Source of the DNA: Tubulanus polymorphus
Taxonomy: Eukaryota > Nemertea > Palaeonemertea > Tubulaniformes > Tubulanidae
NCBI RefSeq assembly: GCF_964204645.1
Contig: NC_134031.1
Coordinates: 19,589,307-19,653,306 of the forward strand
Reading direction: 5' to 3'
Length of the DNA: 64,000 nucleotides
Part shown: piece by piece, positions 46,283-57,003 of the stretch
How the letters are laid out: each line of letters opens with the position of its first letter
Numbering within the stretch: position 1 is the first letter of the stretch
Notes under the pieces: model-generated
What the model was told of the DNA's origin: nothing
What the model saw: only the letters and a program-made list of their open reading frames with translations
The model's database searches: none
Made by a program: the position numbers and the translations under genes

Positions 46283-48855
46283 TCACGAGAAATCGAACAG
46301 TGAATTGAAGTTTTTCGAGTTATGAAAAATGAAATATCCGGCGATACTGAAATTAACACCGATACTAACTCCTAGCAGTATCTGTATAAATGTGCTCTTC
46401 ATCCATGAATTCGCTTCAACTGAAAATACAAAATATCAAACACGTCAGATAAAACCAAAAATATTTAATAGGTCTCAGTAAGGGGATCAAATTGCCACTT
46501 GACACGGTTTGGTAGTTACACTAATGCAATACATATAGGAATGAATATAGAATCCACAAACATTTCCCGAATTTGTGGTCGATTTCATAGAAACTTTGCC
46601 ATTTTGATAGAAAAGAATTCAGGAGGAGACATTAAATTACTCACGTGAAGTGATTCTAGAATGAACTGATGCTAATGATTCGTCTAAACTCGGTGAAGTC
46701 GTGTGAACTGCTTGAACTTGCGTCGACCGCGAAGAACTCGACGAACTTTCGCTGTGATTCTCGCCGAACGAATGATTCTCTAAATATTGACAAACTTTAT
46801 TCCGACTCATTTCCCATTTCGTCGCTGTAAAAACATGAAATGTTCAGTTAGAAAATGGCCATGACTGATAATGAATGGATGACAGAGTTGTTACAGAGAA
46901 TCAGAAATTGCCCGATATTTCTAAGATTGAAATATAAGTATTTTCAGTGTGGGTTGTTTCTTTTCAAGAGGTTCCTTGTGCCACTCATCACCAGCAATAA
47001 CGACATAACACAGAATAATCAAATTCCCTGAGTTTCAAATTGAGTTAGAATTCCCCGTTAGAAAATTAAATCCGGAATTTCTTGATCTCTAAGGGACGTA
47101 GACGAAGGGTTCTATAAATATGATCGTGGTTACCTGAGCGTTTTGAACTGGTTACACTAGGAGCGCCACCTATAAACCGCGCTGGTCTCAGGATACCAGT
47201 CGTCGATGACGGATTGAACACCGAAGATGATGAATTACTGATATTACTTTGATTGGAAAACGAACCACCTGAAAAATAATACATCACAGACATATATTAC
47301 AGATATTACATCCGACTTACGAATGGTTTACTGTATATTCAGTAATCAATAAAAGCTTCTATGTATAAATGAATGAATTACCGAGGTTTGATTTCGGATA
47401 TGGTATTGTATTTGATGTTGTTGATGACGGCCGACCGAGGGACATGGACTCGAAATATCTCGCCACAGAATTCGAACCAGATTTGTCTGTAAAATTGCTG
47501 TGATGATTGTTTTCTGTTAATAGAGGAGCCGCTGCAGCTGCCTGCTTGAAAGAAAAAATATAAACAGTCGGTAAATTTTAGCTGATGAAACCATATACAA
47601 TTTACCGACGTAACAAACTTCCTATTTGAAGTTGAACTTACGTTTCCAAACAAATTCTTGCGCAAGATTTTATCCTGAGAATCAATTTCTTCTTTCACCA
47701 GTTCCCTGCACATGCTACACAATTCATAGCTCTTTTCGATTTGCATCTGGAATTTTTGTATCTCCAAATCATAGTTATCCTGCAAGATCATCATTTGAAT
47801 TCTATATCACTAGTGTAGGGATGAAGCAGTAAAAAATCAATCCAAGACTCATGTGTTTGAATGTGGCTAGAGTTTCTTTCTTGATTAAAAGTACAACTCT
47901 GACCTCTCTCCCTTTGGTCAAGACAAAGAGCATAGCTCTGTGGTTTGAGGGGAAAAGAATCACTGAATCTGCTAATAATGCTTGTAGTAACATTCAGCCG
48001 ATTGAGCAGATGAAAAGAAGAATTGCTTGGTATAAAAACCACCCAGAAAAAACTCAATGAAACTAAAAGATTACCTCATTGTAAGGAACATAGTTCGCTA
48101 ACTGTCGAACTTTCAGCGTTTGTTTCTGATTACAGCTGTGACAAAGCTTCTTCGCGCACGTGCTAAATTTATCTGATGATCGACAAGAAGAAGGCGGAGA
48201 CTGATGATTGACAGACGTAAATTCTTTGAACTGAGCCATAATCGGCCGGTTATAATCACCATCCTGAATCAGAAACAAATATAGTCAATGTCATACTTAA
48301 GCAGGTCCGTACCTGTGGCTAGCTCATTAGTCTAGTATCTAGCCGTTGTTCCTCAAACAGTTGTAGGAGACCGTAACAACATCTGGTATTCAGACAAGCT
48401 AGCTGATAGCACCAAGCTTCACTTTAATAGACTTTGAACTACTCCCTAAAAAAGATTACCTAGAACAGAAAAACCACATCTTAAAAGGATTTTGAGTTTA
48501 AGAGATATGTTTTACCTCAGTAAAGCCATTATATTGATTGCATGAAGGACAATTCCAACTGTTGATGTTACTGTATAAAACAGTGGTGTCTTCCTGGCAA
48601 AACCAACAATTCACTTCAACTTGACGTCTCGGCCTAAAAGTGGTAAACAAAGAAATATTACTGAGGAAATATTAATTTTCATTGAAAATTGAATAAAATC
48701 CGCGGGTCCGCAGGCGTCGTCGTGCTGCTCTTATTTTACCTGATAAAAGTGACATAAATCAAACGAATGAACGTCATCGTAATTCCTAAAATACACGTTA
48801 ACGCCAACGAAGCGAGTAACATGTGAGAATAGTCGTTAAAATCGACAGAAAACAT
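46283..48855 (-). CDS. tmem201: TMEM201/Samp1-like inner nuclear membrane protein, eight exons
   Basis: Exons on the minus strand: 48855-48740, 48633-48516, 48263-48075, 47779-47642, 47541-47382, 47268-47134, 46824-46645, 46419-46283. All have GT..AG borders and join to 1173 nt, 390 aa. Residues 11-36 form a membrane segment. Then comes the Ima1-type Cys domain with four CxxC pairs (C48/C51, C67/C70, C119/C122, C162/C165), including VNCWFC and NCPSCNQYNGF. A Ser-rich linker (about 205-345) follows, then a C-terminal membrane segment (355-377) and a 13-residue tail. The family (Ima1/Samp1/NET5) couples centromeres or LINC complexes to the nuclear envelope. Vertebrate members are longer and have extra membrane segments after the Cys domain; none is seen here, although all junctions are in frame. 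Gene identity is firm; exact 3' exon choice is slightly less so. Confidence 0.88.
46945..47050. repeat. Dispersed intronic repeat, copy in TMEM201-like intron
   Basis: The TTCAAGAGGTTCC ... CCACTCATCACCAGCAATAACGA segment is shared with 51605-51745 (FTSJ1 intron 6) and, inverted, with about 52185-52225 (FTSJ1 intron 8). No coding capacity. It is part of a local repeat family. Confidence 0.5.
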
Positions 48856-49498
48856 GATTTTGGACTGATTTTAAAATTCTTCGTGCCGGTGAATAATCGA
48901 CCGCATCACCACCTGGTGGCGGGAATCAGAAGTTGATTAGGTTCGAATCCTGCAAAATCCACATGAACATCATAACGTTCACTCTCTTGATAACGTATTT
49001 ATTAATTCAAGATTCTAATCAAGTTGATGAATTGATTTTATTCTTAAAATATGAATATTTTTTCTTTCACGATTTGGAATATTTTTCGTGAAACATTCTG
49101 CGCTTATGAAAAAGGTCAATGTTCCATGAATAGACGGGAGTGAAATAATTAAGTTTTATTAAAATTATTGCTTAGATAACGAACTGTACGGGTAATAAAT
49201 CCTTTCAACATCTAAATATAGGTTATCGTTTTCTATAGAAAAGGTTTTTTCGTGAAGACAGCTCAATTTCTGGGCAAAAATGCCATAAATCTATCCACGG
49301 AACCCAAAAAATTCAATCCAATTCCAAATGTAGATAATTTATTACGCACTTTTTCAATTTTATTCGTACATGGAAAAAAGTGTAATAGATTCTCAAAAAC
49401 ATCCGATAAAATGTTAGTCTCCGGTTTTTCTGATGAATAATTAATTGTTATCCGCTATGATTTGTAGAAGCGTAGAAAACTGATTGCGTTAAGAAATA
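48856..49498. promoter_or_regulatory. Shared divergent promoter region of tmem201 and ftsj1
   Basis: 643 bp separate the start codons of two genes transcribed away from each other, an arrangement typical of bidirectional housekeeping promoters. It contains a CTCF-like CACCACCTGGTGGCGGG at 48907-48923 and a B-box-like GGTTCGAATCC (about 48935). No TATA box stands out. The open frame at 49252-49440 is low-complexity and not supported as a gene. Confidence 0.5.
48907..48923 (+). promoter_or_regulatory. CTCF-like motif in the divergent promoter
   Basis: CCACCTGGTGGCGGG matches about 12 of 15 positions of the CTCF core consensus (CCRSYAGRKGGCGCY). It lies about 55 bp upstream of the tmem201 start codon. 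It is also a near-palindrome containing an E-box (CACCTG), so an E-box factor is an alternative reader. Confidence 0.35.
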
Positions 49499-52400
49499 AT
49501 GGGTAAATCATCGAAGGACAAACGAGATGTTTATTACAGGTTGGCTAAAGAGGAAGGATGGAGAGCTAGAAGTGCATTTAAATTATTGCAAATTGATGAA
49601 GAATTCAATATTTTCAAAGGTAGCTTCTATTTTTGAAGAAATAAATGAATCATTAAAATTGCTTAACTACAATTAATGTTTCCTGATTTCCTAGGTGTTC
49701 AGAAAGTTGTAGATCTGTGCGCCGCCCCGGGAAGTTGGAGTCAAGTACTTGCAAGAAAAATACGGTAATTCATCTGATTGATGTGAAAAATTGAGAGAGA
49801 TGAAAACGTGCCAAAAATTCAAGAGAAGTGTCTAAAAATATTATGATCCCTATTAATGCCATGAAAAAATATGGTAAAGTATTTTGTTGTAAAAAAATGT
49901 TCAAATAGCCAATTTTAATGAATTAAACAATATGAAAACTACTGAGGTCATTAATTTCACCCCTGCCTCAAGTGCGTGAGTGTGTGTGTGTGTGTGACTG
50001 GTTGCAAAACTGTGGAACTTAATCCAGAACCATAGAATTGGGTCCAGAACTGTGGAACCGAATCCAGGAATTGGGTTCATAAGTGTGGAATTGAATTTCT
50101 TATTTCATGATAGTAAACTATTTTCTAGGGGTGAAGGTAGCAGTGTAGATGAAAATGTGCGAATTGTTGCAGTAGATCTACAAGCGATGGCTCCAATTCC
50201 AGGAATCATACAGATACAGGGTGATATAACCAAGGTAGGCCTTTCTTTTCCTTATATATATATATACCATAAAATCCCGCACACTAAGAATGCAAAAAAG
50301 GGCCCTAAATATTTCCATGAGCTAGTGTAGGAATACCTATTATTCCTGATATCAAGCAATGAACTAATGCCTTATACCAGGTATTCCTGAAAATGACGTA
50401 GTAGGGTATGGTCGTAAAAAGATTGAATAAACAACTATCTCAGGGAAAAATTTCGAACTCATGTTTCATTATGATTGTGAGGCTTTATTTTGTCATTACA
50501 ACATGGACAGTGTTTCATTAATGTCTAGTTACTACAGTCAACATCAGGGTTGACTGTACCGGTATTTCTATTTTTATCTGCTATTCAGTAATTCGATCCT
50601 CTTTCTAATAGATATCTATATTAATTAATTAGGTGTCTACTGCTTCGGAGATAATTAGTCAATTCGAAGGAGATCATGCTGATCTGGTAGTCTGTGACGG
50701 TGCTCCTGATGGTGAGTTAGAGTATTGGGGATTCGTGGGGAATGCAAGAATTGACCAGGTGTTGCTAGTACACATTCGGACAACAAAGCCAGATTTCTTC
50801 TCGGATTCAATTGAAATTTATCCACAATTTCCCAACTTCTACAAATGATGAAAAGAAATGCGTTATAAAACCCTAAAAATCACTCAGTTTATAAAGCCCG
50901 ATGTTTTATGCGTAAGGATAAGGTAAATTAGATTATGATTGAACTGTCCTATGCACACAGTGGCATAGCTTAGCCGGTGCATTTCAGGATTCTCATTTTA
51001 CCATTTATAAAACCAGTTTTCAAATCATCTTCAGTAATAGTTGTTTGTGAATTTGTTTTTTAGTCACTGGTTTACACGATATCGATGAATATATTCAAGC
51101 TCAGTTGCTGTTAGCTGTAAGTTTTTCTCCACTACTTGCCTTCTGTTACCTTCAAAGCACCAAGTCTATATCAGCGAACTCATTCAGTCTTATTCTCGGC
51201 CTGAACCAACATTTCAGCTACCCGGTATCCAATTTTAGCGTGAGAAAATTTTCATGGATTGCTCCTAGACTTTGGAATAAGCATATTGACTCTCCACAAC
51301 TTTGTTTTACATGGAACACTGTGCTATACAAGGACTATTATTATTATCATTATAATTATTATTGTTATTGCTTTTAGTATTATTACTGCAGAATGAAATA
51401 TTTCTATTTCAGGCTTTAAATATCACAACACATGTATTAAAACCTGGTGGAACATTCGTCGCGAAGGTACGTTGAATTCATTCACTAACTCCCGATTCTT
51501 ACTGATCAGGAAATCCAAAATTTTCTGATATTTCCCTAATTTTCTTTGATCCTCGACCAAAAATCAGATTACATTAATTATATCTATCTACTTAATAACC
51601 CAAGTGGAGGCTGTTCCTTATCAAGAGGTTCCTTTTTCCACTGATCACCAGCAAGAACAAGACATCGAAAATTCAAATTCACTGAATTTTCCCCCGATTT
51701 TCAAGAAAACAGACAGAATTCCCTGATGTCATGCAGTCTGTATAGATATTATATTAAACTTTCGTGTAACTTGCAATGATTTTCAGATATTTCGCGGTAA
51801 AGACGTCACCCTGTTGTACTCGCAGTTGAAAATATTTTTTCCATTGGTCACGATCGCAAAACCGAGAAGTAGCCGAAACTCGAGTATAGGTAAGTTATAC
51901 GCAGTGTAGTCATTTCAGTTGAAACCTGAGGATTGAAATTTTTTCTATTTGGAATTCAAACCTTCTTTTCGCTTTAAGGAATTTATTGTTCATTTCAGAG
52001 GCTTTCGTCGTGTGTCAGAATTATTCCCCGCCTGAGGGGTACGTGCCGAACATGTCTAATCCACTGCTCGATAATCATTACGGTATGTTTTGATTTATAA
52101 CTACAGGGTTCTTACGGATCAGGGATTATCTGAGAATTCTGACTTGGTTAATCGGGCAAAAATCCTGCAATTTGAATTTCTGGTCTATTGTTGTTCTCGT
52201 TGATGACGAGTGGCACGAGTAATCATCTGATTTCAGAAGCAGCCTCGATTGAAAATATCTTATGATTTAATCAGACAATTTTTTGTCAATGATCAGGGAA
52301 AATCAAAGACACATCAGGGAATTTTGGTTTACTGTAGCTTCCTGTATTATATCAGTATTTCTACTTTGTCATGATTTCCTAGTCAGTAATTGTCGGTAAT

Positions 52401-55400
52401 TGTTGCGTATTCGATGCACACCTATAACCAGTGATTTGGATGACGTTTTGTATTCGGATAGTACGATCGGTACCCTTCAGTTTATTTCTTGATTATCTTT
52501 AAAAAATCCTAGACATCCCCGACAACTGTAGATGAATTCGGATTTGCTTGCCATCCACTTATACTGGAGTATACTACTTTCATCGAGCTGAACTTCTTTG
52601 ACTTATGTTATTTTGGGTTTCGATTTTCGTATCGGTAATAAATCTCTACGTGTGACAACAGATGTGTAAAGTCTCAGGTCTCAGTTAGTAATATGATACC
52701 ACTTTCCTGTATGTCAGACGAGAGAGTGCGCGCTATGAAATATCAGTAGGATAGGATTCGTCATTGAAATACTTACAGTATTACCAGTTATATGTAGTGT
52801 GAATGAGTGAGTGGTGCTAATCTATACAATAACTGTTGACATTTCCCTAGTTTATGATTGTGATATTCTCGTCACGTATAAACACAGCACAGTCCAGTTT
52901 CATCTTACAGTTAAAATCTCATTTTTTGGGGGTTGGGCTGTTCGTTAGTAGGTAGGTCAACCGATATGACCGATCAATTGATGCATTATTCTCAACGATG
53001 AGCACAATGATTAATCATAATAAATAATCATAATGAATAATCACGATAAAATGATGATATATCAGTCTATTCAGTCTAAAAGTTCTTAATTTTCTTCGAA
53101 GATGGAATTCTGATAAATCTGGAATCTTTTGAAATATCATCCGAAGTAATTCCTTGCACAATTTTGCCGATTTTTAGCGAAGTTTTATTGGTTACTTCAA
53201 GATTGTAATATGCACAACAATCAATACCTTAAACTCTTAGTTAAACTGGATCCATTTTTGAACAGTTTTACGCAAGAACTTTTTTCATTGTCAAGTTTTT
53301 TAAAGCGAAGTGCTGATTTATTTCAGATGCTGATTTCAACCAACTCGAAGGCGTCAATCGAGTGATCGTCCCGTTTTTAGCTTGCGGGGATCTGAGTGCT
53401 TATGATTCGGATAAGACTTACCCACTGGAGGTATGTACGCCTATAATTTCTAACTACAGATAAGTAGAACCTACTGATGCTCGTCTAGTCGGGATCAGAA
53501 ATGAAAAATGGTCGCTCAGCAAACAATGAACTGTTTATTTATTTTTGATTATTGGTAGAACGGAAATTAGAAAAAAAGTCTGGATGAATTTTCTTTGACC
53601 GAGGAAATTCTAGGATTTCAGGAAATTAATTGGCTATCACCAGCGGTTGCATGAGGGGGTCGTGTTAAAGGAGGTTATGGGCTGATAAAACTTGGCCTCG
53701 CCTTAATAAAGTGGAATAGTAAATCACATTTTCGTTGTACGAAATTTGATTTTGTCTCCAAATTTAATTAATTGGAATTCATTCTCGAAAAAAATGAGGA
53801 AACAAATTTACGAGATCAAAGGATTTTAACGGATGATTAATTTTCTAGAGACAAAAGAAAAATCTTGAAATTCAGTTTTTAAGCGATGGTTTTCCAAAAT
53901 GTTACGGGCTCGGATTCATTGGTTTCAAATTCCCGTCGCGGTTTCCTAATACTGCAAGCAGATCAGATCTCGCAGGCACACGATTTAGATGATTAATTAA
54001 TGCGATTATTTGCGAAAGAAATTTCAATGTTCGTTTCCAGTTTCGATCGATTCGATTACGCAATTCGCCTGGATCGCATTGTCTCGTGTGCAGCGCGGTG
54101 AATGGAACTGGCGGTAAATCCTCGCGTAATCGTTACAACGATTCGAACCTCAGGGGACCAGAAAATATGCTTTTTGTTTCTTAGTTTGATTTCGCTTTAT
54201 TTCGTGTGGATGTTTAGTTTTCCAGAAGACTAACCCGATGAATTGTTCCTTGTCTATAACCTACGTTGTCTCTTCGTTTTAAAGACCGTGTTGTAGCCTC
54301 TAGTTCAATATGTCCCGTATGAAATTACTGAAAATTGTCCTATTAGAGACGAACTTTTGGTTCGTAATAACCGATAAATCTTTATATCCGAGGTCGTTTT
54401 AACGAGGTTCCACCCGACGACCGTAATTCTCGATTCGATCATATCTAAATGAAACTGAAACTTATTCCAGAATGCGTGCTTATGTGTGCACCATAGCGCG
54501 GGCTTCCGTATCCGTCATCATCCACTGGCGGTTATCGGATGACGAGTAGGCTTTAGAATCGTCGAGTAGACCTGCGGTGAATCATCTAGACCGACTTAGT
54601 TATTCGGTACTTCGGGTCATGTTTTCTTCCTCGAATGACCGTTACGTTAAAAGGAGTGGTGGTTTCTTCCAAGTCGAGATGAACTACATGTATTTTGAAT
54701 AATGCATCAATCAGTGAAATCATATCTGGTTTCGTCGAGAGAAGTTCGTCTTACCGTTTTATGTACTTTTTCGACGTTGACTCCATTCGTCATGTTGCGC
54801 TAGTTTCCTATCAGACGTTACCGACCTCGAACACTGTTTCATAACCTGCAGTGCCTGCTTCATCCGGTTCATTTCGGGCCATTGATATCTCGGGGTGGCC
54901 ACTTACCTGGTAATCCGGGAATTTTCATTTCTTCAAAAAAGTCGGGGAATTTTGTTAAAAAAAAGAGCTAGATGTCAGGAAAATTTGTTGAGATAACTAG
55001 ATCGCACGTGATATCAAACAGTTTTAGTCCATGTCTTATGTATTTGACTGTATTAATTGATTGGATCTATAGTAGATCAAGTCAGGGAAAACGACGTGCT
55101 TGTAAGGGTATAGTCAGGGAAAACGCAAGTCGAGTGAAAGTGGCTACCCTGAAGTAATCCGATTTATGAACAACACAGATCACATATACATGTACCATGT
55201 ATTTTAGATGCAGATTAATTAATGATATTCGGATAAGATCGGGGATACGGATTAAAAAGATCTGAATTAAGCGCGTTTGAAATTCTATGTGAGGTTTATG
55301 TTTGAATTTCGTAATTTGTTTTGTTTCAGCTGGAACCCGGTAAATCGTACACGTATCACCCACCGACTCAGGAACCGATTACTCCGCCGTATAAACAAGC

Positions 55401-55569
55401 GTGTCACCTGCGGAAACACGATCAACTCGTAAAATCGAGCAGCGCATCTCCCCGAACTCAAACCATCTCGACAACAGCCAGCGAGCCGTCGCAACTCGCT
55501 GATATCACCGAGGACTCACTAGAGGGAGCTGTCGGAGGCGTTGATAGTATTACAATATCTAATGATTGA
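49499..55569 (+). CDS. ftsj1: FTSJ1/Trm7 tRNA 2'-O-ribose methyltransferase, ten exons
   Basis: Exons: 49499-49619, 49695-49764, 50129-50234, 50633-50711, 51064-51116, 51413-51466, 51787-51889, 51999-52082, 53327-53430, 55330-55569. They have GT..AG borders and total 1014 nt, 337 aa, close to the family's usual length (about 330). The start [20 protein letters not shown] is family-typical. The SAM-binding motif is [13 protein letters not shown]. The FtsJ catalytic tetrad is intact: K28 (RSAFK), D121 (VVCDGAPD), K161 (GTFVAK) and E196 (EAFVVCQ). The enzyme methylates riboses 32 and 34 in the anticodon loop of specific tRNAs, working with partner proteins in the cytoplasm. The last exon encodes a Ser/Thr-rich tail. 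Introns 3, 6, 8 and 9 carry repeat copies. Divergent from tmem201. Confidence 0.95.
49981..50094 (+). repeat. GT run and short degenerate tandem repeat in ftsj1 intron 2
   Basis: A (TG)n run at 49981-49996 is followed by about four diverged copies of an AACTGTGGAACCGAATCCAG-like unit (50003-50094). A similar single unit (CCAGAACCGTGGAACCTAACC) occurs at about 29199, in the stretch upstream of barhl. Confidence 0.55.
50341..50520 (+). mobile_element. Decayed copy of the hammerhead-bearing element in ftsj1 intron 3
   Basis: TATTCCTGAAAATGACGTAG ... TATGGTCGTAAAAAGATTGA resembles the ribozyme unit plus its GTTGAATAAACTA follower. CATTATGATTGTGAGGCTTT and ACATGGACAGTGTTTCATTA then match the reversed outer arm and left extension of the 17.6-kb element. 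The ribozyme core (CTGAAAATGA, CGTAAAAA) is mutated. Confidence 0.55.
51605..51745. repeat. Dispersed intronic repeat in ftsj1 intron 6
   Basis: TATCAAGAGGTTCC ... CCACTGATCACCAGCAAGAA is shared with 46945-47050. The preceding segment (51491-51545, GATTCTTACTGATCAGGAAA) matches the end of the inverted-repeat element at 63245-63426, so the two pieces may belong to one family. Confidence 0.5.
52100..52330. repeat. Dispersed intronic repeat in ftsj1 intron 8
   Basis: It begins AGGGTTCTTACGGATCAGGG, the same terminal motif as at 51491, 61972 and 63245/63425. It also contains an inverted relative of the CCACTCATCACCAGC segment (about 52185-52225). Repeated short GGGAATTTT-type stretches are characteristic of the family. 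Confidence 0.5.
54890..55045 (+). repeat. Dispersed repeat, copy 1 (ftsj1 intron 9)
   Basis: AGTCGGGGAATTTTGTTAAA, AAATTTGTTGAGATAACTAG and GATATCAAACAGTTTTAGTC are matched in the same order and orientation at 63876-64000. The two copies share roughly 100 bp with many substitutions and small indels. No coding capacity. Confidence 0.6.
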
Positions 55570-57003
55570 CGGGACCTTAAATTGTCGTCTGGGAATCTCT
55601 GTCAAGTTGGTGAACCTTGTTTCATTAGAGCCAAGCGGTAATCCGTGTTGCACGCCCCGCTACCGGTGTCCTGTGTTGTAAACAATGATGTTCAAGTTAA
55701 TTTTCGAATTATTCGATGTAGATTGTCTAAAACTACGTGAATCGTATTAGGCTGAAAAATGATATTGTATGAATGTTAAAAGAAAAACAAGATTTCTGAG
55801 AATTATATAGAATAATTCTTTTGAAATGAATGTTGTTTTTGTTAGTGGTGCTCGGTGATACATTTATATCGATGAAATAGAGATCTACTCTACAGATATA
55901 TCGGACCTAGTCAGAAAGCCCTTTTCCAGGTAGAATAGACCATCGATCGTTTATCGTTGATAACCGCGATGAAAGCGAGATCCCAGCTCTCTACCGTCCT
56001 ACGCTGTAGGTGAAAGACTAACACTGCGGGTAAATCACAGAAATCCAATCGAACAGTTATATTTTACCAAGAAAATATCAATTTCATTGGCCGATAAGTT
56101 TTTAGATAAATGTTCGGCAAATGGTCTCCGTGAAACGACGACACCTCACCATACGGAGCGACCCACTCTCACTATCGTGTTCAATTTCCGTCGACGTCTC
56201 AGCTTTTTCAGAATTTTTGTCTCGTACGTCTGAGAAAAAGAACAAACAAAATACATCTTACATCATAGTTCATGAAACAGTTGAGATTAAAGCAGATAAT
56301 CTATATTAAAAGTAAAATTTACGTATTCGAAATAGAGATAACGTTTGAGATTCTAATGAGTACTAAAACCTTCGACCGTTAAATTCATTCGACTGATCAT
56401 CCAACCATGGAGTACATCTAATTCAATGATGATCATCCAACTTTGGAGTTGTTCAATGATTACTCCAAGACCTAACTATCTGCATATACAATCTACACTT
56501 CGATTTCAAAATCAAACTCCCCTCAGTTCCCGACGAGATGTGATGAATTCGTAAGGAGCACCTAATCAAATCCTAGGGACATTCATCCCTTTATTTCAAG
56601 ATAGACACAAAACCTATTTCACTTCATCTCTGAATTTACACAACTGAGCATTCGATAATGAATAAATACAACGTGTGGGCGATGAATTTAAACTTAAAAA
56701 TGCACCTTATTCATATAACATACCGTGGTAGAATTACAGCTTCAATAGCTAGAAGTGAAATAGGGAAATAAGTTGCCTGCAGGATAAACCACACCTCTTA
56801 GTAGTTCACATATAAAAAGAATTATAAGAATTCAGTGTATATACACAAAGTATATCCGGGTGTATTTAAAAATAAATAATTCAGATAAAAAACAATGCAC
56901 TGAATATCTATATGGAATATGAATACGTAGGAAACGCCTTCAATTTTTTGTAGATTCAATAAAAACTGAACTTCACCGGTTTTTTTTCTATTTTCGATAT
57001 TAC
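55570..57003. other. ftsj1 3' flank with a possible minus-strand exon
   Basis: The first part is presumably ftsj1 3'UTR. On the minus strand, 56229-56150 is an 80-nt open segment with a good acceptor (TTCTTTTTCTCAG) and a GTGAGG donor. It translates as RDKNSEKAETSTEIEHDSES and may belong to the Cys-rich gene upstream, but the phase does not join directly to the exon at 57132-57004. A decayed foldback repeat is at 56393-56480. Confidence 0.3.
56393..56480. repeat. Foldback repeat (family copy 3, decayed)
   Basis: It contains CATCCAACTTTGGAGT and ATGATTACTCCAAGACC units related to the foldback family at 16071 and 35706. The arms are rearranged and partly duplicated. Confidence 0.45.

Noticed and set aside
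47378-47794. 138-codon minus-strand frame reading through the tmem201 exon 4-5 intron
   Set aside because: The intron has good GT..AG borders, and the spliced frame, not the read-through, keeps all eight exons in phase.
48925-48960. B-box-like GGTTCGAATCCTGC upstream of tmem201
   Set aside because: There is no cloverleaf and no A box at the right distance, so it is not a tRNA gene; at most a SINE remnant.
49252-49440. 62-codon open frame just upstream of ftsj1
   Set aside because: Composition is AT-driven (Lys/Asn/Phe/Ser), there is no domain, and it lies in the divergent promoter/5' leader. The FTSJ1 start at 49499 is fully supported by family homology.
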